This document shows, piece by piece, positions 17,800-27,231 of a stretch of DNA of 64,000 bases (position 1 is its first letter; every line of letters begins with the position of its first letter). The notes below the pieces were generated by a model that was not told where the DNA came from, did not search any database, and saw nothing but the letters and a program-made list of their open reading frames with translations. The translations under genes were made by a program, and so were the position numbers. The DNA comes from Shinella kummerowiae (lineage in GTDB: Bacteria > Pseudomonadota > Alphaproteobacteria > Rhizobiales > Rhizobiaceae), in assembly GCF_009827055.1 (NCBI RefSeq), contig NZ_WUMK01000005.1, positions 186,001-250,000 on the forward strand, given 5' to 3'.

Positions 17800-18798
17800 T
17801 CACTGGCCGCCAACGGCGACAGGGCGTTTTTTTTGGGCGGCAGAGACCGCTTCTGCGGTGCGCAGGGCAATGACGTTGTCGTCGCCGAGCGACATCCATG
17901 TCGCGGGGGTCTGCGGCAGGGCGAGGAAGGCTTCGATCGTCGTGACGTGCGGATCGCGGTCGCGTACGGGAATGAGTTCGTTGCGGCCGTTCAACCGGCG
18001 CACCAGCGTGCCGGATCCCTTTCCGCTGAGGGTCCCGTGGGCGATGAGCGTTCCGCGATCGCCGGCGAGCATGACGATGCTCTCGAATTCCGCGGTGGTG
18101 AAACTTTCATAACATTGGAAGATCGCGCCACCGGACATACCGATCGCATAGGACGACTGGTCGGCCTCGGTACCCGGCGGTGCGGCCGAAAGGGCGGTCA
18201 CCGTCGCCGGTTCCTGGCCGGTCACGAACCGCGCCAGGTCGACGCTGTCGACGGCCAATTCGAAAAGTGCATCGCTTCGGTCGGCACGCTCGTCGAGATG
18301 CCGGTTCGGCGGGGGCTGGTACGGCGCGCCGCGGGCGATGAGAAGCGACTGCACCGTGCCGATCTCGCCGTCCTGCGCCAAGCGGCGCATGGTCCGATGG
18401 GGCGCCATCGTGCGAAAGGGCTGGTTGAGCGCGAGAATGATGCCCGCCGCCTTGCATGCCTCGACGAGGGTGGCGGCCATGCGGCTCGTGCCGGCAATCG
18501 GGCCGTCGCAAAGAACGTGTTTGTGTTCCGCCGCAGCCGCGAGAATGTAGTGCTTGCGGCGGTCGCGAACCGCGCTGACATAGGCAAATCCGATGCGTGG
18601 GTCCCGCAGGGACCGCCGTGCGTCGACGGCGATGCCGGGGATCTGCATGTCCTGCGAAAAGTCCGTCGCATAGTGCCTGTTCCGGCTGACGACCCACAGG
18701 GGGTGATGTCCGGCCGAACGGATCGCCGCAACCATATGCTCGGTCGCGATGGTGCCGGTTCCCATGACCGACCATCCGGGTTCTTGCCTGGAATGCAC
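17800..18798 (-). CDS. Gfo/Idh/MocA family protein lacking the EKP lysine
   Basis: A 332-residue NAD(P)-Rossmann protein. The N-terminus is WSVMGTGTIATEH, a nucleotide-binding turn, followed by the family's second strand HPLWVVSRN. The hallmark EKP (VLCEKPLA) is DGP here (D98, G99, P100 in VLCDGPIAG), so the conserved lysine that helps hydride transfer is absent. The downstream pattern ALNQPFRTMAPHR fits the family. GTG 18798 has a GGAGGA site about six bases upstream. It forms an operon with the TIM-barrel epimerase, a pairing known from pathways through 3-keto sugars. Whether it is a working dehydrogenase is open. Confidence 0.85.
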   Translation of the reverse strand: MHSRQEPGWSVMGTGTIATEHMVAAIRSAGHHPLWVVSRNRHYATDFSQDMQIPGIAVDARRSLRDPRIGFAYVSAVRDRRKHYILAAAAEHKHVLCDGPIAGTSRMAATLVEACKAAGIILALNQPFRTMAPHRTMRRLAQDGEIGTVQSLLIARGAPYQPPPNRHLDERADRSDALFELAVDSVDLARFVTGQEPATVTALSAAPPGTEADQSSYAIGMSGGAIFQCYESFTTAEFESIVMLAGDRGTLIAHGTLSGKGSGTLVRRLNGRNELIPVRDRDPHVTTIEAFLALPQTPATWMSLGDDNVIALRTAEAVSAAQKKRPVAVGGQ

Positions 18799-18928
18799 GG
18801 CGCGTCCTCCTCTTGATCATCCGGAGATTGACCCGTCGCCGCGCGCTCTACAACTTCGCAGACGATTGAAGTCATTAGCGATATGAAGTAGATTGAGCGT
18901 CACAATGCGTCATATATCGGAAGTTGGG

Positions 18929-19753
18929 ATGGATCAGTTGGGACGAGACGGCGCCGCGCTGGCGGCAAACCTAAAAACGCTTTGCGAGCAGCACGGCTCG
19001 GTCGCGGCCGTCTGCCGCAAGATCAACGTGAACCGGCAGCAGTTCAACAAGTACCTGTCCGGCGCTCATATTCCGTCGGCCACCAACCTGCGGATCATCG
19101 CGAACTATTTCGGCCTCAGCGTGCCCTTGCTCTTTACGGAGCCGGATGAGTTCCGCACGCTGGTGGAAGGCAATTTCTTTCACGCCATGGCGACGGCACG
19201 CCAGTTGCCGGAGTTTTCGCGTTTCGTCTCGGAGATGATCGTCGAGAACAATGCCGACCACAACGATATCGTCGGCATTTACGATCGCTACCAGTTTTCC
19301 TCGATCTACAAGGGGTTCGTGCTGCGGTCCGCGCTCTGCATCTACCGCAACAAGGAGTTTCTGCAGCACTATTATGTCGAGCGGTTCCCGAGCTTCGATG
19401 ATCCGAAGAAGACGGAATATGTCTTCAAATATTACGGGTTCTGCTTTCCCCTGGCCGACCGCCTCTTCACGGCGGATTTCGAGGGCATCCAGTCGAACGA
19501 ACTGACGTTCGGCGTCTATGCGCAGGTCAAGCGGAACTCCAAGAAGTTCATGTTCGGCATTTCCAGCGGCATTGCCGCGACGGTCTTTCGCCAGCCCTAT
19601 TCCACGAAGGTCGCCTTGCACTATCGAGGTCCAGGCCTGCTGCGTCGAGAGCACCTCAAGGACCTGACAGTCCTTGATCGCAATGACCCGGCAATCCCGC
19701 GCGAGGCGCTGCAATATCTGGGCGACGGATCGGATATGATCCAGATGAGCTAG
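18929..19753 (+). CDS. XRE family transcriptional regulator with large C-terminal sensor-like domain
   Basis: A 275-residue protein. A helix-turn-helix of XRE type lies at about residues 10-62 (AVCRKINVNRQQFNKYLSG, then TNLRIIANYFGLS). The remaining 200 residues carry no domain I can name; they are rich in aromatic residues and contain FVLRSALCIYRNKEF and YGFCFPLADRLF. The long domain suggests ligand sensing. It is divergent from the Gfo/Idh gene and convergent with the cupin-like gene, so by position it may regulate either block. Start 18929 has GGAAG close upstream; ATG 18905 is a possible alternative. Confidence 0.85.
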   Translation: MDQLGRDGAALAANLKTLCEQHGSVAAVCRKINVNRQQFNKYLSGAHIPSATNLRIIANYFGLSVPLLFTEPDEFRTLVEGNFFHAMATARQLPEFSRFVSEMIVENNADHNDIVGIYDRYQFSSIYKGFVLRSALCIYRNKEFLQHYYVERFPSFDDPKKTEYVFKYYGFCFPLADRLFTADFEGIQSNELTFGVYAQVKRNSKKFMFGISSGIAATVFRQPYSTKVALHYRGPGLLRREHLKDLTVLDRNDPAIPREALQYLGDGSDMIQMS

Positions 19754-19784
19754 GCCGAAGCACCGGCATTGGCCGGCGCTGTCG

Positions 19785-20474
19785 TCAGGGGTGGAGTTCG
19801 ACGGCGAGCCAGACGCTGTCCGTGTCCGCATAGTAGCGGTGCCATGGATAGGTCCACTGGTTTTCACCCGTCACCCGGCAGAACGGATCGTGCGAGTAGC
19901 CGATCGGCATCACGACATCCTCATAGAGGCTCGCCTCGTCGCGCTGCCTGAATTTCTGCATGCGGCCCAGCCCGTAAATCTGTGTGTGCGTTTCCAGGAA
20001 GGGGTGCTCGTTGTGAATGAAGCAATCGGTATCGCCGGGTGACCACCAAAGATTGAGCTTCATCGTGAAGGTTTGCGGCGCCTCGGCCGCGGCACGCTCA
20101 TTGGTGAAAACCCGCGGGTCGATGGTGACCGTGCCGATTTCGTCCTGCGGCGAGATGTAGAGCGGGGTGTCGCGCGGGAAGCTGCGGATTCTGTTGCCCA
20201 GCCAGTCCCAGCCGCGGAACATGCAGCCGCCGAGATTGGTCGGCTTGACGACCTTGATGATCGCCACGCGCTCCGCCGAGCGAATGCGGCCACCTTTCAG
20301 CCAGGTGGATTTCCATGCCGGCACGATGGCGGGGTGCTCGTCGCCGGTAATCATCGGGGATGGGCTGATGTTGACCACGACGGCATCTGCCACGTCGTAG
20401 TCGGAAACGTTCTCAACCAGCTGAGCGGAAATGAACTCGTCCGCGAAGGCCAGGTCTCTGGTAAGGTTCTGCAC
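19785..20474 (-). CDS. Cupin-like protein of unknown function
   Basis: A 229-residue protein that I do not recognise as a named family. The second half has a run of histidines and an acidic residue of the kind seen in cupins: IHNEHPFLETHTQIYGLG, then IGYSHDPF and YPWHRYYADTDS. This suggests a metal-binding beta-barrel, which is inference. GTG 20474 is used because GGGGGG lies 7 bases upstream; a 31-codon upstream extension runs over an operator-like palindrome and is unlikely. It is divergent from the ThDP enzyme gene and may share its regulation. Confidence 0.65.
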   Translation of the reverse strand: MQNLTRDLAFADEFISAQLVENVSDYDVADAVVVNISPSPMITGDEHPAIVPAWKSTWLKGGRIRSAERVAIIKVVKPTNLGGCMFRGWDWLGNRIRSFPRDTPLYISPQDEIGTVTIDPRVFTNERAAAEAPQTFTMKLNLWWSPGDTDCFIHNEHPFLETHTQIYGLGRMQKFRQRDEASLYEDVVMPIGYSHDPFCRVTGENQWTYPWHRYYADTDSVWLAVELHP

Positions 20475-20875
20475 GGTGGTGCCCCCCGAATTCTGCAAGT
20501 GTCCCAATGGAGCAAGCCACAGGGTGCGTCCCGGAGAAAGTGCGCGGCGCACTTTATTTATTCGCATCTTGGCGCGGTTGGTGCTTCATGCTGCGAATAG
20601 GCATCCGCTTGGCTTGGCATCCCGGCAGCAAACGCCGGCGGCGAATTGTTCCTATTTCACCTCCCGAAATCGGACAGCCGGGCAACGCCACGGCCCGGCT
20701 TCCGGCAAGCGGCGAAGCAGAACAACGCGTGTCCTGCGTCAGGTCGCGTCACCGTTTCGATGGATGCGAACTTGCGGCTCGCAGCGCCTCGTCGAACAAT
20801 AAGCCCATCGCTGGAAGAGCTCCAATCGTTTGGTCTCCGGCACACAACGATAACGAGATTAAAGAGGGTCGATCC
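20475..20875. other. 401-bp divergent promoter region
   Basis: It separates the cupin-like gene from the ThDP enzyme gene. It contains a 19-base perfect palindrome at 20537-20555, listed separately. Otherwise I see no gene, RNA or repeat. Frames that run through it from the ThDP gene have no supported start. Confidence 0.7.
20537..20555. promoter_or_regulatory. 19-base palindrome, candidate operator
   Basis: aaagtgcgc and gcgcacttt form perfect 9-base arms around one central G. It lies 63 bases upstream of the cupin-like gene start and about 320 upstream of the ThDP gene. An AT-rich run (tatttatt) follows, so a hairpin/terminator reading is possible, but no gene ends here on the plus strand. 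Confidence 0.5.
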
Positions 20876-22678
20876 ATGAAGTTGACAGGTGGCCAAGTCG
20901 TCGCGAAGGCGCTCAAGGAATACGGCGTCGAGTATGTTGCCGGCGTGCCGGGGCACGGCATCTGGTCGTTGTTCGACGCGTTCCTGCAGGAGGGATCCGA
21001 GATCCCGTTCATCCAGGTAATGCACGAGCAGAGCGCCGTCCACATGGCCGATGGCTACTATCGCGCTTCCGGCAAGCCGATGGCCTGCTCGACCTCCGTC
21101 GGTCCGGGCGCCGCCAACACGATCATCGGTCTGGCGACCGCCTATTGCGACTCCACCTCGCTCTTTTACGTCTCCGGCTCGCCACAGACCTACATGCATG
21201 GGCACGGCACCATGCAGGAGCTGGAACGCCAGCAGGACAACGCCTTTCCGCGCATTACAGAGCAGGTGACGAAGCGCGCCTGGCAAGCAAATTCGGTGCA
21301 GGTCCTCCCAAGCATTATGCACCGTGCCTTCAGCGAAATGCTGACGGGCCGTCCGGGTCCGGTCCATGTCGAAGTGCCGATGAACGTGCAGGTCGAGGCG
21401 GCGGATGTCACGATCCATCCGCTGCAGAAGCGGCTGCCGGTCGGTATCGCCTACCCGGACCCGAAGGCCATCGAGGCGGCGGTGAAGGTGCTGATGAGCG
21501 CCAAACGTCCGGTCATCGTCGCCGGTGGCGGCGCAATTACCGCGAATGCGTCCGCTGAACTCACGCGTCTCGCCGAAAAGCTCGGTGCCGCCGTCTCCAT
21601 CACCTGGAATGGCAAGGGCGCCATCTCCGAGGATCACGCGCTGTTCATCGGCGCTGTCGGCCAGACCGGCACGACCTGCGGCAACACGATCACAGCTTCC
21701 GCCGACGTTGTTGTTTCCGTCGGCTGCCGCTTCACCGACTGGTCGGCCTCCTCCTATGCCAAGGGCGTCTCATTCTCGATCCCCTCGGCCAAGCTCATCC
21801 ACATCGATCTCGACCCGCGCGAGATCGGCAAGAACTACGAGACGGAAGTCGGCATCGTCGCCGATGCGAAGGTGACGTTGGAGGCGATCCTGTCGCTAAT
21901 TTCCGACGCGGACTCGCAGAAGATGCTGTCGCGCCGGGAGACATTTATCGCCGATGTGCAGAAGGCCAAGGCCGACTGGCGCGCGCTGGTCGAACCGCGC
22001 GAAAACAGCCAGGAAACACCGTTCACCTCGCAGCGCCCGCTGATGGCTTTGCGCAAGGTTTTGGATCGCGATGGCATCGTCGTCGTCGGCTCCGGTAACA
22101 CGCAGGGCTCGGTCAAGCAGAGCTTCCCGATCTACGACCCGCGCACGCATCTCACCTCCGGCTCCTATTCGCCGATGGGCTGGGCAGTGCCGGCGGCACT
22201 CGGCGCGAAACTCGCCTGCCCGGATCGCCAGGTCGTCGCCATCGTCGGTGACGGCGACTTCATGATGTCGCTGCCGGAAATGGGCACGGCCGTCATGAAC
22301 GGCATCAACGTGGTGTTCCTGGTGCTTAACAACCAGGGCTACATGTCGATCCGGGGTGGCCAGCGCAAGTTCATGGGCCGCCACATCGCCTCCGAGTTCA
22401 ACCATCACGCCGGCAATGGCGCGCCTTACTCGGCCGACATTACCGCCTCTGCCCGTGCCTTCGGCCTCCAGGCGTGGAAGGTCGAGAAGAACGAGGATCT
22501 CGAAAGCAGCCTGAAGGCGGCGCTGGAGTGCGGCGGCCCGGCCCTCGTCGAAGTCATCGTCTCGCGCGATGCCGCAGGTCCCTTCGCCACCGGTTGGTGG
22601 GACTTCCCGTCGCCGGCCTACTACGAGAAGGAGCAGGCCGCATACGAAGACATGCGCGCCCGCGAACAGCACCTCTAA
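20876..22678 (+). CDS. Thiamine diphosphate-dependent enzyme, acetolactate synthase-like
   Basis: A 600-residue ThDP enzyme with the three usual domains. The catalytic glutamate is E51 in MHEQSAVHMADGYYRASG. The ThDP/magnesium motif starts at about residue 457 (IVGDGDFMMS) and ends at NNQGY about 30 residues later. The middle domain has GGGAI and VVSVGCRFTDW. It resembles the acetolactate synthase large subunit, but no small subunit or other branched-chain amino acid gene is nearby. It heads an operon with a HisD-type dehydrogenase and a sugar ABC system. A role in carboligating or cleaving a keto acid from catabolism is likely. Start at ATG 20876, with AGAGGG upstream. Confidence 0.87.
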   Translation: MKLTGGQVVAKALKEYGVEYVAGVPGHGIWSLFDAFLQEGSEIPFIQVMHEQSAVHMADGYYRASGKPMACSTSVGPGAANTIIGLATAYCDSTSLFYVSGSPQTYMHGHGTMQELERQQDNAFPRITEQVTKRAWQANSVQVLPSIMHRAFSEMLTGRPGPVHVEVPMNVQVEAADVTIHPLQKRLPVGIAYPDPKAIEAAVKVLMSAKRPVIVAGGGAITANASAELTRLAEKLGAAVSITWNGKGAISEDHALFIGAVGQTGTTCGNTITASADVVVSVGCRFTDWSASSYAKGVSFSIPSAKLIHIDLDPREIGKNYETEVGIVADAKVTLEAILSLISDADSQKMLSRRETFIADVQKAKADWRALVEPRENSQETPFTSQRPLMALRKVLDRDGIVVVGSGNTQGSVKQSFPIYDPRTHLTSGSYSPMGWAVPAALGAKLACPDRQVVAIVGDGDFMMSLPEMGTAVMNGINVVFLVLNNQGYMSIRGGQRKFMGRHIASEFNHHAGNGAPYSADITASARAFGLQAWKVEKNEDLESSLKAALECGGPALVEVIVSRDAAGPFATGWWDFPSPAYYEKEQAAYEDMRAREQHL

Positions 22679-22771
22679 ACATCCCGAGCAGGGGAGGCGC
22701 ACGCTTCCCTTGCCCCCCAGGACCCTTGATAGCGCGGCGCCGACGGCGGCCGTGAACGAAGAGACTTTGTC

Positions 22772-24085
22772 ATGATCCGGCACATCAAAACAGCCAAGGC
22801 TTCCATCGAACAGGGCGGTACCGACAGCGCAGTCACCAGGGCGGTCGAGGGCCTTCTTGCACAGATCCGGGACGGTGGCGACAAGGCGGTTCGCGCGCTG
22901 TCGGTGCAGTTCGACAAGTTCGATCGCGAATCCTACCGGCTGACGAAGCAGGAAATCGAGGCCTGCATCAACGCGCTGACGGCCCGGGAGCGCGAGGACC
23001 TTGATTTCGCGCAGGACCAGATCCGCCGCTTTGCCGAAGCGCAGAAGGCCGCGCTGAAGGATATCGAGATCGAGACGCTACCGGGTGTCGTGCTCGGCCA
23101 CAAGAACGTGCCAATCCAGAATGTCGGCTGCTACGTGCCAGGCGGCAAATACCCGCTGCTCGCCTCCGCCCACATGACCGTGCTGACGGCGCGTGTTGCA
23201 GGCTGCGAGCGGGTGATCACCTGCGCGCCGCCCTTCCAGGGCAAGATTGCCGACAAGATCGTCGCGGCGCAGGCGCTTGCGGGCGCAGATGAAATCTACT
23301 GCCTCGGTGGTGTCCAGGCGATCGCCGCGATGGCGTATGGTACGGAAACGATCGCTCCCGTCGACATGCTGGCCGGCCCCGGCAACGCCTATGTCGCGGA
23401 GGCCAAGCGGCTGCTTTTCGGACGCGTCGGCATCGACCTTTTCGCCGGCCCGACGGAAACGCTGATCATTGCCGACGACAGCGTCGATGGCGAACTGGTG
23501 GCGACCGACCTGCTCGGGCAGGCCGAACACGGCATCAACTCGCCAGCGGTTCTCATCACCAATTCGGAGAAGCTGGCGCGCGATACGCTTTCGGAGATCG
23601 AGCGCCTGCTCGACATCCTCCCCACGGCGGCCGTCGCCGGCAAGGCCTGGGAAGACTTCGGCGAGATCATCCTTTGCGACACGATCGAGGAGATGCTGAC
23701 GGAAGGCGACCGTGTGGCGTCGGAACATGTGCAGGTCATGACCCGTGACCCGGACTACTTCCTCGACAACATGAAGAATTATGGCGCGCTGTTCCTCGGC
23801 GCCCGCACGAACGTCGCCTTCGGCGATAAGGTGATTGGCACCAATCATACGCTGCCGACCAACAAGGCGGCCCGCTATACCGGTGGCCTCTGGGTCGGAA
23901 AATTCCTGAAGACCTGCACCTACCAGAAAATCCTGACCGACGAGGCGTCCGCGATGATCGGCGCCTACGGCTCGCGGCTTTGCCTGATGGAAGGCTTCGC
24001 CGGGCATGCCGAGCAGGCCAACATCCGCGTGCGCCGCTATGGCGGCCGGAACGTCGGCTACGCGATGCCCGCAGACCCCGTTTAA
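22772..24085 (+). CDS. Histidinol dehydrogenase family enzyme, catabolic (HpsN-like) type
   Basis: A 437-residue NAD-linked dehydrogenase. The catalytic pair is in ASEHVQVM (E, H). The zinc ligands of HisD are all visible: GQAEHG (Q and H), [14 protein letters not shown] (D) and EGFAGHAEQ (H). The fold landmark [11 protein letters not shown] is near residue 115. No other his gene is present. From memory, the sequence is close to the sulfopropanediol dehydrogenase (HpsN) branch, which oxidises a primary alcohol to an acid in two steps. That assignment is by subfamily resemblance; the substrate here is unknown. It lies 93 bases after the ThDP gene. Confidence 0.87.
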   Translation: MIRHIKTAKASIEQGGTDSAVTRAVEGLLAQIRDGGDKAVRALSVQFDKFDRESYRLTKQEIEACINALTAREREDLDFAQDQIRRFAEAQKAALKDIEIETLPGVVLGHKNVPIQNVGCYVPGGKYPLLASAHMTVLTARVAGCERVITCAPPFQGKIADKIVAAQALAGADEIYCLGGVQAIAAMAYGTETIAPVDMLAGPGNAYVAEAKRLLFGRVGIDLFAGPTETLIIADDSVDGELVATDLLGQAEHGINSPAVLITNSEKLARDTLSEIERLLDILPTAAVAGKAWEDFGEIILCDTIEEMLTEGDRVASEHVQVMTRDPDYFLDNMKNYGALFLGARTNVAFGDKVIGTNHTLPTNKAARYTGGLWVGKFLKTCTYQKILTDEASAMIGAYGSRLCLMEGFAGHAEQANIRVRRYGGRNVGYAMPADPV

Positions 24086-24148
24086 CGAATGCGCACAAGA
24101 GCCCGCCAGGGGCCGCGATCAAAAAACCCAACCAGAGAGGACCAAGTC

Positions 24149-25396
24149 ATGTCGAAATTTATTGCTACTGTTCTTGCGGCGACCATGCTCGTGCCCGTTG
24201 CGGCCCGGGCCGAGGGCGAGATCGAAGTTCTGCACCACTGGGTCTCGCAAAGCGAGGTCGATGCCCTCAACGTCATCCGCAAGGAGCTTGAGGCCAAGGG
24301 CTTCACATGGAAGGATTCCGCCGTCGGCGGCATGAGCGGCGCGAATGCACAGCAGGCGCTGCGCTCGCGTCTCACGGCGGGCAACCCGCCGGGCGCCATG
24401 CAGTTTCTCGGCTGGGAAGGCGTGCAATGGGCCGAGCAGGGCGTCGTTCGTGACCTGAACGACCTTGCCAAGACCGGCGGCTGGCGTGAAGCGCTCGCGC
24501 CTCAGCTTCTCCCGTTCGTGACGTCGGGCGACGCCTTCATTGCGGCCCCCATCAACATGCACCGGCAGAACTGGGTCTGGGCCAACAAGAAGATCTTCGA
24601 CGATGCCGGTATCGCCGTTCCGAAGTCGTGGACGGAACTGATCGCGGCCGGCCAGAAGCTTCAGGAGAAGGGCATCGTTCCCATCGCCATGGGCGATGAG
24701 CCGTGGCAGATCGGGATCATCTTCGATGCCCTCCTGTCGGACGTCAACGGCCCGGAATTCTACCAGAAGACGGCGATCGACCTCGATCCGGAAGCGCTTG
24801 GCAGCCCGGAGATGGTCAAGGTGTTCGATACGCTGCGCGAAGTGCGCGGCCTCGTCGACAACAATTTCGTCGGCCGTGACTGGGCGGTTGCCACCGGCAT
24901 GGTCATCAACGGCGAAGCCGCCATGCAGTTCATGGGCGACTGGGCGAAGGGCGAGTTCCTGGCGAAGGGGCTGAAGCCCAACCAGGACTTCTACTGCTTC
25001 GCGACGCCCGGACAGGTGACCTCCTTCCAGTACCTGATCGACAGCTTCGGCATGTTCACCGTCAAGGACGAGAACGTGCAGAATGCCCAGACGGCGCTTG
25101 CCGAGACCATCATGGACCCGAAGGTCCAGAAGGGCTTCAACCTGATCAAGGGCTCGATCCCGGCCCGTAGCGACGTGTCGGTCGATGACTTCGACGATTG
25201 CGCCAAGCTCGGCTACCAGGAGCGGGCAACGGCCATCGAGAAGGGCAGCATGCAGGGCGCCATGACGCACGGTTTTGCCGCCAAGCCGGAATTCGCCTCC
25301 GTCTTCAGCGACGTCGCCGCGCAGTTCTTCGTCGGCACCATGAGCTCGGAAGACGCGGTCAAGATGCTGGTCTCCGGCATCGATAACGCGCGTTAA
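24149..25396 (+). CDS. Sugar ABC transporter substrate-binding protein (SBP_bac_1, glucose/mannose type)
   Basis: A 415-residue periplasmic receptor. The signal peptide is MSKFIATVLAATMLVPVAA with cleavage after ARA. The mature N-terminus EIEVLHHWVSQSEVDAL and the later NKKIFDDAGIAVPKSWTE resemble the glucose/mannose-binding proteins of rhizobia and Thermus. AGAGAGGACC precedes ATG 24149; a 20-codon upstream extension has no site. It begins the transporter part of the operon, 63 bases after the dehydrogenase. Confidence 0.9.
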   Translation: MSKFIATVLAATMLVPVAARAEGEIEVLHHWVSQSEVDALNVIRKELEAKGFTWKDSAVGGMSGANAQQALRSRLTAGNPPGAMQFLGWEGVQWAEQGVVRDLNDLAKTGGWREALAPQLLPFVTSGDAFIAAPINMHRQNWVWANKKIFDDAGIAVPKSWTELIAAGQKLQEKGIVPIAMGDEPWQIGIIFDALLSDVNGPEFYQKTAIDLDPEALGSPEMVKVFDTLREVRGLVDNNFVGRDWAVATGMVINGEAAMQFMGDWAKGEFLAKGLKPNQDFYCFATPGQVTSFQYLIDSFGMFTVKDENVQNAQTALAETIMDPKVQKGFNLIKGSIPARSDVSVDDFDDCAKLGYQERATAIEKGSMQGAMTHGFAAKPEFASVFSDVAAQFFVGTMSSEDAVKMLVSGIDNAR

Positions 25397-25412
25397 AGCT
25401 CAACTGCCAACC

Positions 25413-25439
25413 GGAGGAGCCGCTTATATCGGCTCCTCC
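25413..25439 (+). promoter_or_regulatory. Intercistronic hairpin after the binding-protein gene
   Basis: Perfect 10-base arms ggaggagccg and cggctcctcc with a 7-base loop, 16 bases after the stop codon. It has no T run and probably stabilises the upstream message. Confidence 0.65.
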
Positions 25440-25465
25440 CCCATACCCGCCATCGGAGCTGACCC

Positions 25466-26359
25466 ATGAGCGCCTCTACGCGCATGTCATCGCGATTGGC
25501 AGCCTGGCTTCCGCGCCTCGTCGTCGCTCCCAGCCTGCTCGTCGTCATCGTCGCCGTCTATCTGTTCATTCTGTGGACGGGACTGATTTCCGTCACCTCG
25601 TCGAAATTCGTACCCACCTACGATTTCGTCGGGCTCGAGCAATATGTCCGTCTCTGGGCCACGCCCCGGTGGCATACCGCCGTCGCCAACCTGTTCATCT
25701 TTTCCGCCCTCTTTCTCGCGTTGTCGACGGGGCTGGGTCTGCTCATGGCGATCCTTCTCGACCAGAACATCCGCGCTGAGGGAGCCTTGCGGGCGATCTA
25801 CCTCTATCCGATGGCGCTGTCGTTCATCGTGACGGGAACCGCCTGGAAGTGGATCATGAATCCCGGCCTCGGTATCCAGCGCGTGGTGAACGATCTCGGC
25901 TGGACAGACTTCCGGTTCGACTGGATCACCAATCCCGACATGGCGATTTATACGGTCGTGGTGGCCGGCGTCTGGCAATCGTCGGGCTTTGCGATGGCGA
26001 TCTTCCTCGCCGGTCTTCGCGGCATCGACAATTCCGTCATCAAGGCGGCACAGATCGAAGGCGCCACGCTGCCGCTGATTTATCGTCAGATCATCATTCC
26101 CATGCTGCGCCCGGCCATGCTGAGCGTGATCGTCCTGCTCAGCTATATCGCCATCAAGAGCTTCGATCTGGTTCTGGCGCTGACGAATGGCGGCCCCGGC
26201 ACGGCGACCGAACTGCCCTCGACTTTCATGTTCTCCGCCACCTTCCGGCGAAACCAGATGGGTGTCGGCGCGGCAAGTGCGGTGATGATGCTCATGACCG
26301 TCGCGGCGATCATCATTCCCTACCTCTATTCCGAGCTTCGGGAGAAAAACGATGGCTGA
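25466..26359 (+). CDS. Sugar ABC transporter permease (MalF-like)
   Basis: A 297-residue membrane protein with about six hydrophobic segments. The ATPase-docking loop reads NSVIKAAQIEGATLPLIYRQ. GGAG lies 7 bases before ATG 25466. Its end overlaps the next permease by 8 bases, so the two are translated together. Confidence 0.92.
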   Translation: MSASTRMSSRLAAWLPRLVVAPSLLVVIVAVYLFILWTGLISVTSSKFVPTYDFVGLEQYVRLWATPRWHTAVANLFIFSALFLALSTGLGLLMAILLDQNIRAEGALRAIYLYPMALSFIVTGTAWKWIMNPGLGIQRVVNDLGWTDFRFDWITNPDMAIYTVVVAGVWQSSGFAMAIFLAGLRGIDNSVIKAAQIEGATLPLIYRQIIIPMLRPAMLSVIVLLSYIAIKSFDLVLALTNGGPGTATELPSTFMFSATFRRNQMGVGAASAVMMLMTVAAIIIPYLYSELREKNDG

Positions 26360-27227
26360 AGCACTCTCCCAATCCAGCAAGATGCGGCTCGGCCGTCTCG
26401 CCATCTACGCCTGCCTTGTCATCGTCGCTGTACTCTACCTGATGCCGCTGTGGGTGATGGTCACGACCTCGCTGAAGCCGCTCGACGAGATCTATGGCGG
26501 CTCGTTCATCGGCCTGCCCAAGGTGGTGACGCTCGACGCGTGGCGGGCAGCGTGGTCGCAGGCCTGCATCGGCACCGAATGCACCGGGCTGAAACCCTAT
26601 TTCGTCAACTCGCTGCTGATGGTGATCCCGGCCGTTGCGCTCTCGACGGGGATCGGCGCCATCAACGGCTACATCCTCACGAAATGGAAATTTCCCGGCG
26701 CCAACTTCGTGTTCGGCCTCATGCTGTTCGGCTGTTTCCTGCCGTACCAGGCGATCCTCATTCCCATGGCGCGCACGCTAGGGCTGCTGGGGCTCGCCGG
26801 GTCCATCCCCGGACTTGTCGCCGTGCATGTTTCCTACGGCATCTGCTTCACGACACTGTTCTTCCGCAACTATTTCGTGTCGCTGCCGGATGAACTGACG
26901 AAGGCGGCGATGGTGGATGGCGCGGGCTTCTTCCGCATCTTCTGGAGCGTTATCCTGCCGACCTCGATCCCGATCATCGTCGTGTCCTGCATCTGGCAGT
27001 TCACGCAGATCTGGAACGATTTCCTGTTCGGCGTGTCCTTCACCTCCGGCTCCAGCAGCCCCATCACGGTTGCGCTCAACAACATCGTCAACGTGACCAC
27101 CGGTCGCAAGCAATACAACGTCGACATGGCTGCCGCCATGATCGCCGCCATCCCAACCTTGGTCGTCTACATCGTCGCAGGCCGATATTTCGTCCGCGGC
27201 TTGACGGCCGGCGCCGTGAAAGGCTGA
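26352..27227 (+). CDS. Sugar ABC transporter permease (MalG-like)
   Basis: A 291-residue membrane protein. The docking loop reads [21 protein letters not shown], and [13 protein letters not shown] closes the protein, typical for MalG-type permeases. GGGAG inside the preceding gene serves ATG 26352. Confidence 0.92.
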   Translation: MAEALSQSSKMRLGRLAIYACLVIVAVLYLMPLWVMVTTSLKPLDEIYGGSFIGLPKVVTLDAWRAAWSQACIGTECTGLKPYFVNSLLMVIPAVALSTGIGAINGYILTKWKFPGANFVFGLMLFGCFLPYQAILIPMARTLGLLGLAGSIPGLVAVHVSYGICFTTLFFRNYFVSLPDELTKAAMVDGAGFFRIFWSVILPTSIPIIVVSCIWQFTQIWNDFLFGVSFTSGSSSPITVALNNIVNVTTGRKQYNVDMAAAMIAAIPTLVVYIVAGRYFVRGLTAGAVKG

Positions 27228-27231
27228 GGCT

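Noticed and set aside
16843-18816. 657-codon plus-strand frame opposite the epimerase and Gfo/Idh genes
   Set aside because: It is the antisense shadow of two genes with intact family motifs. Its translation is arginine/glycine-rich with no domain, as expected in high-GC DNA.
20876-22678. IolD or sulfoacetaldehyde acetyltransferase assignment
   Set aside because: The N-terminal sequence and motifs look closer to acetolactate synthase, and no inositol or sulfonate genes surround it.
22772-24085. hisD of histidine biosynthesis
   Set aside because: No other histidine genes are near; the context is a sugar importer, and the sequence resembles the catabolic branch.
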